A stretch of DNA of 64,000 nucleotides from Xylogone sp. PMI_703 (GCA_021399445.1 JAJTUQ010000003.1:7440001-7504000); one strand, 5' to 3'; positions 37,001 through 49,988 are shown, numbered from the stretch's first letter. The notes: generated by a model from the sequence alone, not told the origin. A program made the numbers and translations.

Positions 37001-40000
37001 GATTCGATCTCTTCAACCGAAGATTTCTGTATGGAATTGTAATGAGTGGTGTGCGAAGGACTGGATGTTGAGTGTTTTGATCGTTTGATAGTGGGGTTTG
37101 GTGGCGCTTGCAAACTTGGATTAACGTTGGTGTATTATGCAATCAAGCCTTATCGATAAGAGCAACTATCATGTGATTTGCGCCAAGCTAGTTACCAGCA
37201 GATTCTGCAATCCTTCGCTCCAGACGTTAATTAACCGCGACGGTGAACCATTCTGCCGGTATCCAGTCTTACCTTATCTGTTTCCAACATCCGTTTCTAT
37301 TTTACACCGTGCGGAGTGGGCCACTTTTACGATCTCCTACAAACAACGTCTGAGCGCGTCTAATCGCGTCCTTGGAGAATTGCGTCGACTGATGGTTTGG
37401 TTACACTGATGACGGCCACACGTTTGCTTTTCGCTGGAAAAGGAGTCGCTCATAACTACCTGATCAGCTAGAATCTAGCAGTGGCTGATATTGGGAGTGG
37501 CCGCGACTGCCTCGGTATATGCGGAAAAAAGCAACTCCAGAGTGACCAGACAAAGACAATGAAAGCAGGACAAAGAGCCCTAGTCTCAGCTCAGAGGCCA
37601 ACCTCGAACTGTGGCTTTCACCTTCCTACACCCAGCTTCGCCGCTTCTGTTTAGCATCGTACTGACCTAGTCCATCTACCGCCACAAACATACCCAAATT
37701 TCGATCTGCAACAGGCACTGGTCGGATTGTCCACCTCTCACTGGTCAATTACGCCTGAGGATGTCGACTGTCATCATGGTCCTTCATGCACTGAGGCGTA
37801 ATCCGGTTACCCCGTCTGACAGCTAGACTGAAAAGGGGGCTTTTTGATGACCCAATTAGCTTCTTAAGGACTCGATGGCGGTTTTAGTCAGACAGACTTT
37901 CTTTCCTTTTGATATGCGATAAACACACTCCACAGCAAAGTCGGTGAAGCAAAGGCTGGATCACCACTGTCCGAATTCACAGGCTCCACACAAAAAAGGT
38001 CTCATTTCATAATAACGGGCTAATTTCGGATCCATTCGCAGCAGAATGGTTGTCATTTATGATGCTTATCTGTTGATCGACATGCAGAATCTCCACTTTA
38101 AGGTTACGAATTAATGCAGACAATTAGCTGATCTTTGGAGGTCTTGACTCGAGGAACCAGTGGGTTAGGCGATGACCTGAGCGTGCGGGGTGTTCAGCTT
38201 TACGACGTGTGATCGTCTATCATACGGTACAAATCATTCCCCACAAGGAGCTAATTAACTTTCTATATCCGCAGATCCCGTGATGAGCATCAGAGAAAAA
38301 GTTGTCGTTCCTCCCGGTGAAAAGGATAGCAGTTTTTTCTTTATAGACTGCTCGAGAAAGTCAGCAAATGATACGATGCACTCAGTAAGACGATCCGTGG
38401 GTCTAAAGCTAATTCGCTTGAAGAGTCTATGCCGTGGAGGAATATAGCGCGACTGGCTCAGTGTGAATGACTGGATCAAGTCTTTCAGTATGGTTCGCCG
38501 TGGACAGCCTTGCAGAATCAAAATTACCCAAACAGTGAGTGCAGGAGATGTGTACTGGGTTGGAACTTAGAGGCTCCGGCTGCGTCTCCGATTATGTTGT
38601 AGATAGTCTGGGGTTGAGGAGGTACAAGATCGGATTGTTTCGCAGGCGTTTCAACATGCGGGTTCATGCTCGTTCCCGTCCGGCTCTATTCCGTTGTCCT
38701 CTGGAATCATCCAAGATACCGTGCGGCACATGATCGGCCGTTTCAAACGACCCAGAAGCCTCGAAATAAGCAAGCCCTACTACACCTACTTCCTCACGAT
38801 GAGGCTCGAGGGCCACCCGCGAAATCCGATGGGATGGTTAACCCTGAGATGTGACATAAATAACTATAAGTGACCATGGCCGGGCTATATCGTAAGGCTA
38901 TTGCCCACCGATCACTATTAACGGGTCCAAAATAAAGCCGTAGGCCGAAGTAATTGTTTTAAGGAGCAGGATGGGAAGAGGCGTCTCGAATGCAGCCACC
39001 AATAACTGCATCCCAAGGGAGCACACGGCCAGATCTGGAATGTTGAGAGAAAGGAGCACGCCAACAATGGGATGGACCATGGATCATCAACAGGAGAGCT
39101 ACATCACCAGGACATATTTTTATGCACACACCTGCAGCGGATGCAAGCCGAGTGTGGCGGAGGATAATAATATCAACCCAGAGCCGTCACGGCCGGGGAT
39201 GGGGGAGTTCTCGTTTTCGTGTGTGCGTGTTGCGTGTATTCGTGTGTGCATGCGGGTAGGTAGTGTGAGTGGTGAGGGAGGGGAATATTAATCTCAAGGC
39301 CTGGCTCTTAAGAGAATCCTCGACAAGGAAAACGATAGCGTCCATCTCGATCCCGCGCTCTTTCTTGATGGCTTTTGCTTGGCAGGATCTGAGGAACAGC
39401 CAGGAGCGGTGGGATAATGCGTAGCCATCCGATGACCAGGAGGGTTACTGTGGGCATTGACACCAACCCAGCTCTGTCCACTTCCAGCAGGCAATCCCTC
39501 GTAGGGCGGTACTGCAGCTGTGCAGGCAAGCGGGCGAGAGGCGGATAGGCTCTGGCGATGAGCAGAGCTGCAGCGATTGCAGGGCGGGTTCCAGCCATCC
39601 CGCCGCGGACGCTCTCGCTTGTGCCGGCTGCTTTCTCTGGTCCTGTTCTCTGTCGTCTGTCTCGCCTGCCTCTCACCACCCATCGTGCCACCAGTCCCAT
39701 TTGCCATCATCCAGACCTGTTGTGGGTGCTGTGGGTTGTGGATTTGCGTTGAGCTCTCTGCAGCAACCGGCAGCAGGCCTCTCACAAGCTGGCCTTCAGC
39801 CGGCACATCTTAAGGCGATCACCGGTATGCTATGGCGAGCAGCAAGGAGCCTCTCCTGTACAAGATACACCGTGGAATGATGGGATGTGAGGAAGTCTCC
39901 ATTCGAGATCTTTGCCCATCTGCGGCATCTCCTATGGTTTGCCTCTCCAAGGGCCTCGTCATGGTCAGAAATGCCGCCCCCTAACTGACCCAACGGACAC

Positions 40001-42024
40001 GCGCGCAGACTGTGCCGCCGTCCTGCTTGGCTCCCCCAGACTTCCAGAACAATTCTTCAAGCGCAGGCTGTTGGTCTTGCCGGCATCTCCTCCAGCGCCA
40101 TTTGCCTCCGAGGCCCCCTATGTACACAGTAGCGCTTCCCACGCGGAACCTCTGGCTGCTGTGCTACGTCGTCGGCTGCAGAGGGAACCGTAAATTAAAC
40201 ACTGCAGCCGGGTGGGGGGAAGGGAAAAAGGAGGGAGATATTAATTAGAAATCAACAAAAAGTGTAGTGGATCTTCTCTGCGACTGGACGTGGAAGTCTG
40301 GAGCTCTCTTCTGTCTCTCGCTCTCAGCACCTGCTGTACGGAGTACTTGTGCACACACACGCGCGCACATCCACACACACATAGACGAGGGAGTGGCAGA
40401 TACCGCCGGAAGCTGGGCCAGAGCTTAAACCCGACCACCATTTCCGAGGCAGGCCGGCTGTTACGCTGTTACGTTGTTGCGCAGCTGTCCATCGTGCGTT
40501 CGTCCATGGGCCGTGGGAGAGCGCATCGAGTGCATCTAGGAACGCCTCAGTTGATCTACAACGCTCAGCAGCTCCCGTGCTCCGCTAACCAGCACCAGAC
40601 GAGCGTCTGCAGCCCTTGATCATCGCCCTCCCAGCCCAGCCAGAGAGGCCAGTCCAGTGCGGTTCCAGCCAGTCACTTCAACCATACACGCCGCGACCTT
40701 TAGCACGGCGGGGCTCGTCCACCCACCTCCCACGGGCTGCAGGTGCTTTTTTGCTTGCTCGCTGGGCAGAAGCAGCAGCTCCTGGATGATAATATACGGT
40801 ACAGGACCTGACTACAAATCATAAAACGATCAATCATTTGCTGTACGCAGCTGTACTGTAACTCACGGCTGCTACTGTTACTGCTACCACTGCTGCATTA
40901 CTCGCTCAAGTACGAACGAGAGTAAAAAGAAAAGAGAGAAAGAACAAAAAGCCCTGGTGGTGGCCAGATATCAACGACGTTGCAGCCAGGAGCACCCAGA
41001 AAGAGCCAGACAAGCCAGAGCAGAGAGCCCGGAGCGCACCGTTGAGAGCAAGCAGCAGCAGCAGCAGCGGCTAGGATCGTCACGACAGGTTTTAGCTGTG
41101 GTGGCAGCCCCCCGGGCACAGCCACTACTGCACTACCCAGAACCTTTCCCCCAGGCCCAGCCAGAACCTCTGCCGTACCGTACTCGCCGTACTCCAAACC
41201 CTTCCCAGAAGCCCTCAACGCCCTCGTTCCTCATCCCTCGCTCCCTCTTCCATGCCCTCTCTTGGTCTCTCCTGGCGCGCAGGCTTTGACCCTGCTTGAT
41301 GCGCCCTACTTACTGTGCTGCGAGCGCACCGCTTAACTACTTTCTCGCCCTCTGTCTGTCTTGGCCCGATCTGGCAGCTTTCTTAGCTCGGGTTGTTTTT
41401 GCGCGCTTTTCGGTAATTGAAATATAGGCACGTTGACGTCCTGAAATCCTGCCCCCTCCCCCCAGTACTTGGACGTTTCATTGTTCAAACCCCCCTCCCT
41501 TCTCCTCCGCCCCAAAACACACGCACACACACAATACACACTACCAACCCCCTTGGCCCGTGAACGCTGTCCTGTGCCTTGGTCGCGGGTCTAGCCTGAC
41601 ACCTGCGAAGGCGCCTTCTGCTGCTACCTTAATCACTCTCTACTCCGTAGAGCTCTGTCCACCGTCTGGTTTATTACATATTCAACACTGGAGCCCTGCC
41701 CGCGTCGACAAGTCTGGACGGTTCATGCACCAAATCCGGATCCTGCCGAGGGACTGTTAACCTCTGATCTCACTCTCACAATAAAGACAGACATCACCAC
41801 TCGACTTTCGTTGCCCTACGCGTGTACAACATTAGTTTCTTTGTTGTTAAAGGAATTTGTGGGAACTACATATATGGTTTCTTAGGGTTTACGTTCTCGC
41901 GCATTAGATTTCACTCGAAGAGTTGGTGGATGGATGGAAACCAGGTCGAATCGCCTTGCAGTCCCGCGACGTTCCATCGAGCCCTTTTACCACCACCACC
42001 ATTATCGACGACGCGCCGCGCACT
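37001..42024. other. Long gene-free stretch upstream of a Zn2Cys6 regulator
   Basis: About 5 kb between the CIA2 start and the regulator start. The right half (about 39.3-41.3 kb) is GC-rich with simple sequence: CA/CG-rich tract 40349-40383, (AGC)n at 41048-41067, ACAC tract near 41519-41538. Overlapping open frames on both strands in the GC-rich part look like composition artefacts. It probably holds a long promoter and a long 5' leader; the regulator frame is open back to an ATG at 41923. No gene or RNA recognised. Confidence 0.5.
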
Positions 42025-45000
42025 ATGTCCGGGGAACCAGGAGTACGAAGGATACTCCCTCAGAGCACGCAAATGCAGAACTTTACGTTTGCGCCCAATA
42101 ATCTAGGGCCGCGAGAAAATCAGAAGAGTGCGCATTCCTTCCCTCTCCCGTTGTTTTCCTTGGATTGTGGAACTCACTCGTTCTAATTGGATTCTCCAGA
42201 TTATGTCTTCGTTGACGAACACAATCGCCATAAGCGATTAAAAGGTGTGCATTATCCCCGAAAAAGAAGAGAATCAGTGGTTTTCTGTTTTGTACATGTT
42301 TCTAATTGCAGAATTAACATTTAGTGATGAGAGCGTGTGAGGGATGCCGGAGAAGAAAGATCAAATGTGATGCTGCGACTACGAACACCTGGCCTTGCTC
42401 CGCGTGTATCCGATTGAAATTGCATTGCGTGCCGCCGACAGTGACCTATGACCGTGACTTCGCTGCTGGTCAGGATGGCTTTGTGCAGGAGCGAGTTGGC
42501 TTGGAAGGCAGTGCCGGAGACGATGAGTATCGTCAGCAGGTTTCAATGCAGCAGCAAGTACCCAGCGGATCTCAGAAGAATCTGGCTCCGGTTTACTCGT
42601 TACAAGTTCCATACGCCGCCGACCATGTGGGTGTGTATCAACCTGTTTCGTACGCCGAGCAGACAGCAACAACTCAGGCCGGCCTCAATTATCAGTTACA
42701 GACACCCGTGAGCGCACTCGATCACCAGTACTCGCCGCAAAATATGTTCCCAACTCCTCCCAGCCAATCACACCATGCGGAATCTCCGAGGAGCTACGAT
42801 GGAGATTATGAGCAGAGCCTGGTGGAGCTTTTGGGCGACCTCAAAATGGACTTGGCTGGTTCAGGTGAGTTTTATGTGCATGGTAATATTGGTTTTTCAG
42901 CAGAATCTAACATCAGCCGCAGCTCCATATCTGAATAACAAGTCCAAAAACAAATCACTCGTCGAAGAACCGCCGTTAGAAGACATTGATGATTTCAAGG
43001 TCATCTTACCACCGACTTTACCTGGTCCTGACCTCAAAATTCGAATTCCACCGGAGTTGATGCCAGACGAGGCAACTGCGATGCAGTATTTTGACATGTA
43101 TTTCAACAACGTGCATCCATACGTGCCAGTACTCAACAAGACGGCTTTCTACCAACAGTGGCACACTAACCGAGATACGATCTCTCCACTCATCCTAGAG
43201 GCTATTTTTGCCATAGGTGGCCGTCTAGCTGATGAACCCGCCCAAGGCCACCAGTGGCTAGCTCTGGCATCGAGTAAGTGAAGCAGAAGGTGCAAACATG
43301 TGTGGTGGCACTACTGACCAGCTCCCGCAGAACATGCAGACTCGTTTATGGATGTCCCGCGGCTTAGCACGCTTCAAGGATTGCTTATCGTGCTGAAAGC
43401 GCGTGAATCGGCACCAAAACGAGGATACTACTTCCGTTCTTGGATGACCGTTGTCCAGTGTGTTCAGATGGGTAAAGATCTAGGATTAGATGAGCACTGC
43501 GAAGACCACAAAGCTGGAAGGCATTGTGGATCGAGCTATGCCGACTGCCTAACAAAGACTCGAATCTGGCAAACAATTTTCGATTGTGAGCTTATGATTG
43601 GCTCACCACAAGGTTCGAACTATCCCCCCGGATCCGTCCGAGCAAACAAACTGATGCAAAAATAGGGCGCACTGATTTATCCGTGGATATGGACAGCATC
43701 GATCTTTCCCTACCCCGGCCAGGCCCAGGGCTTGAAGAATCAGAGTTAATCGTCTCTCGGAACTTCACGTACTTTACTAGGATGGTCATCGTTGTCCGAA
43801 AGATGAATCTCGCGTATTCCCGGATAAGGAAGAAGAAGGACTGGGGCCTTGATCCTGAATTAGTACAGTTAAACCCTTCCTTTGACATTTGGATAACAGA
43901 GCTGCCGGCAGACCTGCAAATCGCCTTTCCTGCGGACGGGAGTGTACCTTGGCTTCCCTCTCACTTTATCGGGAACCTCCATTCGTATTACTATCTCAGT
44001 ATCATCATGTTACACAGACCACAGCTTATGTTCATGGAGCCAACCGGTGTTGATGGGCGATGGAAACATCACATGATGCTCTGCTATTCATCTGCAAAGG
44101 CTCTCTGCCGGATACAAGAGGCCATTCTTCAGCAGTTTGGTCTGTCGGGCCTGTTATGCATGCAGAGAGGCATTAATTTCACCATATACTGTGTTCTGAC
44201 ATGTACTGTTCTGCATCTGGTACGTGCCTATTTCCTAGAATTTTCTGTCTGTCTTTCTTTTGACAATATCACAGGTAGCAATCACATCTCCAGATCCAGA
44301 TCTGAACTCGGATGCACGAGAATACTTCACCCGTCACATGAGAATTCTCGAGAAGTGCAGCAACTCATGGCCGATGCCTGATATGCAACAGGCAATCGAT
44401 TCTCTTCGGCAAGCTTTCTCTGCCGATATCAGAAAACCGTTCGTCCTGAAATCCACATTCCCGTACGGTAGCCCAGGGCCAGCTAGCCTGAGTCCACCAA
44501 GAACACACGCTCAATACCGCGGAAATGGTGCTACTCTAGATCAACAAAGCTTGGAGCAGCCACATGCCCAGCAACAATCGCAAGTCAGTTATCCAAGCCA
44601 CCCCATTTCACCACCTATCTCTACCGGTGATGTGGACACGAAGAGTGACTCTCCTGCCGTACAGTCTCTGGTTATGATGGCCTCTGGTCAGCGCGCTCCG
44701 CAGCCACCGATGACGAGTGGGGTTCCAGTAGTTGAGACTTCAACTTGGAATCCTACAAGAATTTTTGAGTGAGTATACATCCCAGTCCAGACAGTGTTAC
44801 CATCGTTGCTGACAACTTTTCTAGCCAGTGGAACACCACTTTTGGTACGCCTAATCCAAGCCATGATGGCCTTACCCCTAGTCAAACTTCTCTAAAACTT
44901 CCCATTCCAGGTGCCCAAGAGATCCCCACATTGTTGGATTCCAGTCCGACCCAGTCACACACCTCGCAGCCCATGCCGCCACAGCAATACTCTGCCGCAC

Positions 45001-45131
45001 CGCTACAAACGTTTGCAAGCCCTAGTATGTGGCAAGAATCCGTTGCAAGTGTTTACGAAGGCGGCCTGAAGAGGCATTGGGACTACGATGAACATCCCAT
45101 GGTAAATCCAATGGCGAGGAGACTACGGTAA
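42025..45131 (+). CDS. Zn2Cys6 transcription factor with fungal-specific regulatory domain
   Basis: Eight exons: 42025-42127, 42200-42244, 42325-42864, 42923-43273, 43331-43612, 43666-44219, 44275-44768 and 44825-45131, giving 891 residues. The binuclear zinc cluster is at about residues 50-82: VMRACEGCRRRKIKCDAAT ... PCSACIRLKLHC, six cysteines with CX2CX6C, a long loop, CX2CX6C. It is preceded by VFVDEHNRHKRLK, a conserved basic lead. The middle-homology domain starts near YFDMYFNNVHPYVPVLNKT and runs through exons 4-7 (RSWMTVVQCVQMGKDLGL, LHSYYYLSIIMLHRPQLM). The tail is Gln/Pro/Ser-rich, as in activation regions. An in-frame ATG at 41923 could add 34 residues. Target genes cannot be told from sequence. 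Confidence 0.88.
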
Positions 45132-45764
45132 AGAACAAAGGTTGTGTGAGAATAGCATCCCGCGGGGGTTATTCTCAGCCTATTTGTACGACTTACAGTG
45201 CGGAATTGTCCTAGGAAAAGAGCGAAGCGGTTTTCATGGTTCTTTCCAATTACTTTTATATAACCCAGCCTATCTCGATTCTCGATTCAACTCACGAAAG
45301 CAATGTAAATAAAGACCACGGCAAGCAGGGGTCGGTGTAACATCTTGGAGTACTCAAAATGGGCGGGCCCATTCTTTTCAGCAAAAAAAAAGTGCTACTT
45401 TTTTTGAATACGTTTTTTGGGAGGTTTTGATTTCGCCACGACTTAGCATTCAGGGGGGCAACGAGATCATGGGTCACGGCGCTAGGGCGAAAGTCGATGT
45501 CGATTATCTCGACTTTGTATGGAGTGTTACGGGTTATGGAATCTTTTGAAATTTTTTTGACGATGGCACGTCATGCTATGAACATTGTTATGGTTACAAA
45601 GTGTATCTTATACCATATATGAAGCGAATGAAAACGCCAGCTGGCCTATATCTTACAGATCTTTTTTCGCCTTGTTGCATCATCTAGCGGCATGCATCTC
45701 AGTTTGAGCGGTGATTTCCTCGTAAAACCCCCAAAGATTTATATGAAAAAAGTCTAACCATTTT
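45132..45764. other. Gap between convergent genes
   Basis: About 630 nt of facing 3' flanks with A/T runs (45384-45401). No gene recognised. Confidence 0.5.
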
Positions 45765-46841
45765 TTATACAGTTTCGTTAAGTAGTGTATTGTTTTGCCA
45801 TCCCATTGCCCGAATTTGGATTTGCATGCTTTCCAAAACCCTTTGCTTAACCGTGCTCTGCGAGCCTTTCGTCTTGTCACTCACATCCGTCCCGACAAAA
45901 GCACCATGCGTGCTACGAAACTCGTAGTGCTTCAGAATCTCCCACATCCGCTGGACCTCTTCCGGCGGCAGAGGAATCATATTCGGGATACTCCACATAA
46001 ACACAAACGAATTCATGCCCGGCGGCCTCTCGTTCTCCTTGGACAAGGCGTCAATACTCCAATCGCCCAACGCACTCGGCGTCGTCACCAGCGTATCGGC
46101 GATCAACAACCTCTCGTACGCCAAACACACCAAGCTACCCGGGAAGTGTCCCCCAAGCTTTATAGCCTTCACACCAGTTTTCTCGCCGTGGACCTCAATC
46201 TCCTCCTCGAGACTCTGGATGAACGTCCGCGCCTTCCCCAGCCGATCCAGCCGATTCAACCACTCCTTGTCCTCCCAGCTCATATACACAGGACAATCAA
46301 ACGTCTCCGCCCAGTCCAAATGCGTCGTGTAGTAATGCGGATGGGAAATCACTATCGCAGCCAGCCCGCCCAAGCTATTAATCCACTCCACTGTCTCGCG
46401 GTCCAGGAACGTGATGCAATCCCACAAGACATTCCCCACGGGCGTCCGAATCAGGACCGCACGCTGTCCGATAGCCACCTTGGGCTCAGTCCAGATGGAC
46501 CAGAAGCGCGGATCATCCTCGAACTGCCTGCGCTGGTTCTTGTAGCCTTCGCTGCTCTTCTTCATCGCGCCCAGCGTTGTGAATTTCTGGCCCGTCGGCG
46601 GCACGAATTGGCGCGGGTCGTCGCAGATTCGACACCGCGTTAGGAGCGCGACGTCCTCGGTGTCGAACTGCGTGCCGCACGCGGTGCAGATGAGGAGGTT
46701 CTCGGTGTTGGAGGCCATGCTGTTGGCGGGGGCCGTGGAGGAGTATGGATGGAGGGGATTCTCGAAGGCGTCGGAGATGGAGCCGGCGGTTCTGGAGGGG
46801 GACATGTAGGAGAGGTCGAAGGGAGAGGGGTGGTTGGACAT
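45765..46841 (-). CDS. Zinc-ribbon plus metallo-beta-lactamase-fold hydrolase
   Basis: A single-exon gene of 358 residues. Residues about 50-75 form a two-CxxC zinc ribbon (CTACG ... CRICDDPRQF). The rest has a metallo-beta-lactamase pattern: VLIRTPVGNVLWDCITFLD, then VISHPHYYTTHLDWAETF, giving an HxH...H in place of the textbook HxHxDH, later LGGHFPGSLVCLAYERLLIA with the next metal His, and FRSTHGAFVG near the end. Related fungal proteins often begin close to the MASNTENLLICTACG segment, so an internal start about 40 residues later is possible; I used the first ATG. Hydrolase of unknown substrate. It is divergent from an amidase, 613 nt between starts. Confidence 0.8.
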   Translation of the reverse strand: MSNHPSPFDLSYMSPSRTAGSISDAFENPLHPYSSTAPANSMASNTENLLICTACGTQFDTEDVALLTRCRICDDPRQFVPPTGQKFTTLGAMKKSSEGYKNQRRQFEDDPRFWSIWTEPKVAIGQRAVLIRTPVGNVLWDCITFLDRETVEWINSLGGLAAIVISHPHYYTTHLDWAETFDCPVYMSWEDKEWLNRLDRLGKARTFIQSLEEEIEVHGEKTGVKAIKLGGHFPGSLVCLAYERLLIADTLVTTPSALGDWSIDALSKENERPPGMNSFVFMWSIPNMIPLPPEEVQRMWEILKHYEFRSTHGAFVGTDVSDKTKGSQSTVKQRVLESMQIQIRAMGWQNNTLLNETV

Positions 46842-47454
46842 TCTCTCTCTCTATCTTTCTCCTTTTTATAGACGCTCTCTCGCTCTCTATATATCTGTCT
46901 GGCTGGCTGGCTGGTTGGCTGGCTCTCAACTTCTTCAAACGTAATCTATTTTCGGGGATATAACGAGAGGATACGCCCTTCCTGATGGCTGCCCCGCCAT
47001 GAATGAGAGGTTCCCGAGATTTGTTGCCGCCTCTTCCGTCTTGGATGAAGAGGGATTGGTTTGTCGTTTCTGATATGATGTGATGTGAGGTGGCCTTGGG
47101 AAGCAAAAGGTGGGGTTGGGGAGAGCTACCGTATCGTTTGCGTGTCACATATCAGCAATACAAGAGGCCTAAGGTCGCATGAAGTGTAGCTATCGGAAGG
47201 CTATCAGCTACCTATCTGATTCCGGGAAGTCCAGCCTGGAGCGGGGCCGATAGGGGCCGCTTATCGCAGGCTTAGATGGAACGATATTAACCCCTCACTC
47301 ACTACTGCCCAGCTCCCTACGCCCTTCGTTACGCCGACCAGCTTAAACCTTTCCGTGTTGTGTATTATTTTCTCTTTTCATTATTTTTCTTATTTGATTT
47401 TACTTCCTTTTTGTCAGATACTGGCTTTCTCGTTGCCAGGAAAAGTCTCCAGTC
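46842..47454. promoter_or_regulatory. Divergent promoter region with GGCT repeat
   Basis: Between the metallo-beta-lactamase and amidase starts. A CT-rich tract (46843-46895) runs into a (GGCT)n-like array at about 46901-46924, immediately 5' of the hydrolase gene. It probably forms part of its leader. No core promoter motif can be named with confidence. Confidence 0.4.
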
Positions 47455-49372
47455 ATGGTCTACTTACTAGATTACTTCCAGCACCGGCGGGACTGGTACG
47501 TCTCTCTCCCCCTTGCCCCATCTTTCCCCCACCTTTTAAGCTAATCTCCTGGGGACCCTTCTGGAGCTCCCCGGAGATCTTAAAAATTGCCAGCTAAGAT
47601 GCACAGAAAAAGTCCCGATGACGAAAAGACAAAAAAAGAAAGCTAACCACCTAAGTACCATCACAGCAAATTCAAACAAGCTGAGCGAGCACAGCGCATC
47701 AGTGCTCTGACGGCCTATCATGGAGCATTGTCGCCTGCACAACGCCAGATACTTCAGAAACCCGTAGAAGAGCTCGTGCAAGATGTCCACAAACACACCA
47801 TCCAACCAATTGATATCCTCCGCACGTATGGCAAGGCCGCGATTAAAGTCCACGAGAAGACCAATTGTCTCACGGAAGTCATGATCGGTGCTGCGGAGGA
47901 GTGGCTGGCTGATGGGAGCATCAACATGAAAGGTCCCCTGGCAGGCATTCCCGTCAGTCTTAAGGACTCGGTTGTCGTCGGCGGGTTCGACGCCACGATA
48001 GGATATAGCAGCAATGTTGGGAACAAAGTACCCCAGGATGGAGCCATGGTGCGGTTACTCAAGGATGCGGGTGCCGTGCCGTATGTGAAGACCAATCTCC
48101 CCATCACGTTGTTGAGTTTCGAGTCGACGAATGACCTCTGGGGTCGCACCACGAACCCGCATAATGAAAAGTACTCGCCTGGTGGCTCTACAGGAGGTGA
48201 GGCCGCGTTGATGGCCGCGGGTGGTGGAAGGATTGGCATTGGAAGCGACGTTGCTGGGAGTGTCAGAGCACCAGCTCACTTCTCGGGAATCTACAGCTTG
48301 AGATGCTCAACGGGGCGTTGGCCGAAGAGTGGAGTCGTTACCAGCATGCCGGGCCAGGAGGGGATTCCTAGTGTGTTCAGTCCCATGGCTAGGACTCTGG
48401 GTGATCTCTCTTACTTCACGAAGGCTTTGATAGGCATGCAGCCGTGGAAGTATGACCATTCTGTCCACCCGCTCGAATGGCGGCAACATGTATACGATGC
48501 CTATTCGCAGAAGAAGAAATTCAAAGTAGGCGTCTTAAGGACCGATGGTGTTGTGGATCCCAGTCCAGCTTGTGCGAGAGCCTTGGATACAGTCGCTACA
48601 GCGCTGAGAGACGCAGGCCATGAAGTAGTGGACGTCACCCCTCCATCTCCTTACGAAGCCCTAGTTATTGCCTCTCTTCTACTCAACGCCGATGGTTGCA
48701 GAACTTTCAAGTCATTCTTCCGAACGGGCGAGTGGGAAGATAAGGGGGCAGAGCAGATGAGCTGGCTTATGAAGCTCCCAGGACCATTTAGATGGTTGTA
48801 CTACCTCTGGGTTAAATACATCCGACGTGATGATATCTGGGCAGGTCTAGTTCGGGACTGGAGGGAGAAGTCCGCATTTGAGAACTGGCAGCTGGTTGTC
48901 AAGCGTGAAGCCTACAAGGCGAAATTCCATGCGTGGTGGAGGGATGAAGCCAAGATCGACTTTATGATCACGCCTCCAAATGCCACGCCAGCGGTGCCTC
49001 ATGATGGCATGAAGCATGCCGTTAGCAGCTGTGGTTATACGTTCTTATTTAATCTCGTAAGCTCCACCTTCGTAATAAATAACCACAGATACTGATGATT
49101 CTCCTGAACAGCTCGACTACAGCACAGGGATCATCCCCATCACCCACGTCGACAAAGACCTCGACGCCCTCCCTTCTACCTTTTCCACCCGGAAACTCAA
49201 CGGTGTAGCGCAGGGAGCATACAAGCTCTACGACGCAGCAGCGATGCACGGTCTCCCTGTAGCAATCCAGGTCGTGGGCCAGCGATTAGAGGAAGAGAAG
49301 GTGCTGGCTATAATGAAGAGGGTGGAGGATTCTCTCGGGGAGGATAAGTACGAGTTGATGGAGATTGATTAG
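47455..49372 (+). CDS. Amidase-signature hydrolase
   Basis: Three exons: 47455-47495, 47667-49056 and 49112-49372, giving 563 residues. Amidase-signature enzymes hydrolyse carboxamides with a Ser-cisSer-Lys triad. The Lys is in GIPVSLKDSV (near residue 113); the glycine/serine loop is SPGGSTGGEAALMAAGGG; the nucleophile region is IGSDVAGSVRAPAHFSGIYS. The short first exon (MVYLLDYFQHRRD plus two bases) splices into CKFKQAERAQRISAL, matching the N-terminus of fungal amidases of this type. The last exon supplies LDYSTGIIPITHVD and HGLPVAIQVVGQRLEEEKVL, the usual C-terminal signature. No signal peptide, so probably cytosolic. Substrate unknown. Confidence 0.9.
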
Positions 49373-49988
49373 ATAGACGTTAGATAGAAAAGAAATCCCG
49401 TCTCTATTTGTATTGTCTGTATTGCCTCTTTTGTGCTGTACGGTGTAAATTGAATACCCCTTTTTGGTAGGCAGGAGATGTAATCAAGTGTGAATAGGGG
49501 ACAAGTGTGATTGACCAAAGGGTTTCCTTTCTTTTGACATCATGAATTTCTTTCCGTCAGGTGTGGAAAGTGGAAATAAATCACTTGCTCTCTTATCCCC
49601 TTAGCCAGGGAAAACGGCCTACTCCTGGTGTGACAAGTATTATTTACATTTTTGACGACTCATTTGAATCATAAGAGACAATCTTAAACACTTTTGTTAA
49701 TATTACTATTTACTATTTCGAGTGGGTCGTCAAAAACGAAAATAATAATTATCACGCAAAAGGTGAACCATTATCACCGGCCTTATAATGGGATAACCAC
49801 GTGAAATAAACTAATATATTAAAGATTAGATGTTATGAAATAATTTATACGTGTATTAAAGCAAGTTTGCTTTTTGATCAAGAAAGGTGTAAGCATCTTT
49901 TCATATAGTATGTATACTCATAGGCCATTTTCAGTTGTTCTTGTTATAGATAGCGTATAAATTTAGATAAGTCCAGTTAATAAAAACC
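49373..49988. other. AT-rich gap leading into the repeat island
   Basis: About 615 nt. It contains the amidase 3' flank and a short inverted pair, TTTTTGACGAC at 49649-49659 and GTCGTCAAAAA at 49726-49736. That could be the ends of a tiny element or a hairpin. No gene recognised. Confidence 0.4.

Noticed and set aside
39294..40248. Several overlapping open frames on both strands (up to 170 codons) in the GC-rich part of the long gap
   Set aside because: Low-complexity Arg/Pro/Ser/Cys-rich translations on both strands, as expected where GC-rich DNA has few stops; no motif recognised.
45795..46643. 282-codon plus-strand frame opposite the metallo-beta-lactamase gene
   Set aside because: Arg/Pro/Leu-rich antisense shadow of a GC-rich exon; no motif of its own.
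46513..47148. 211-codon minus-strand frame overlapping the start of the metallo-beta-lactamase gene
   Set aside because: Different frame from the zinc-ribbon start and rich in Arg/Pro/His; it overlaps the CT and GGCT repeats.
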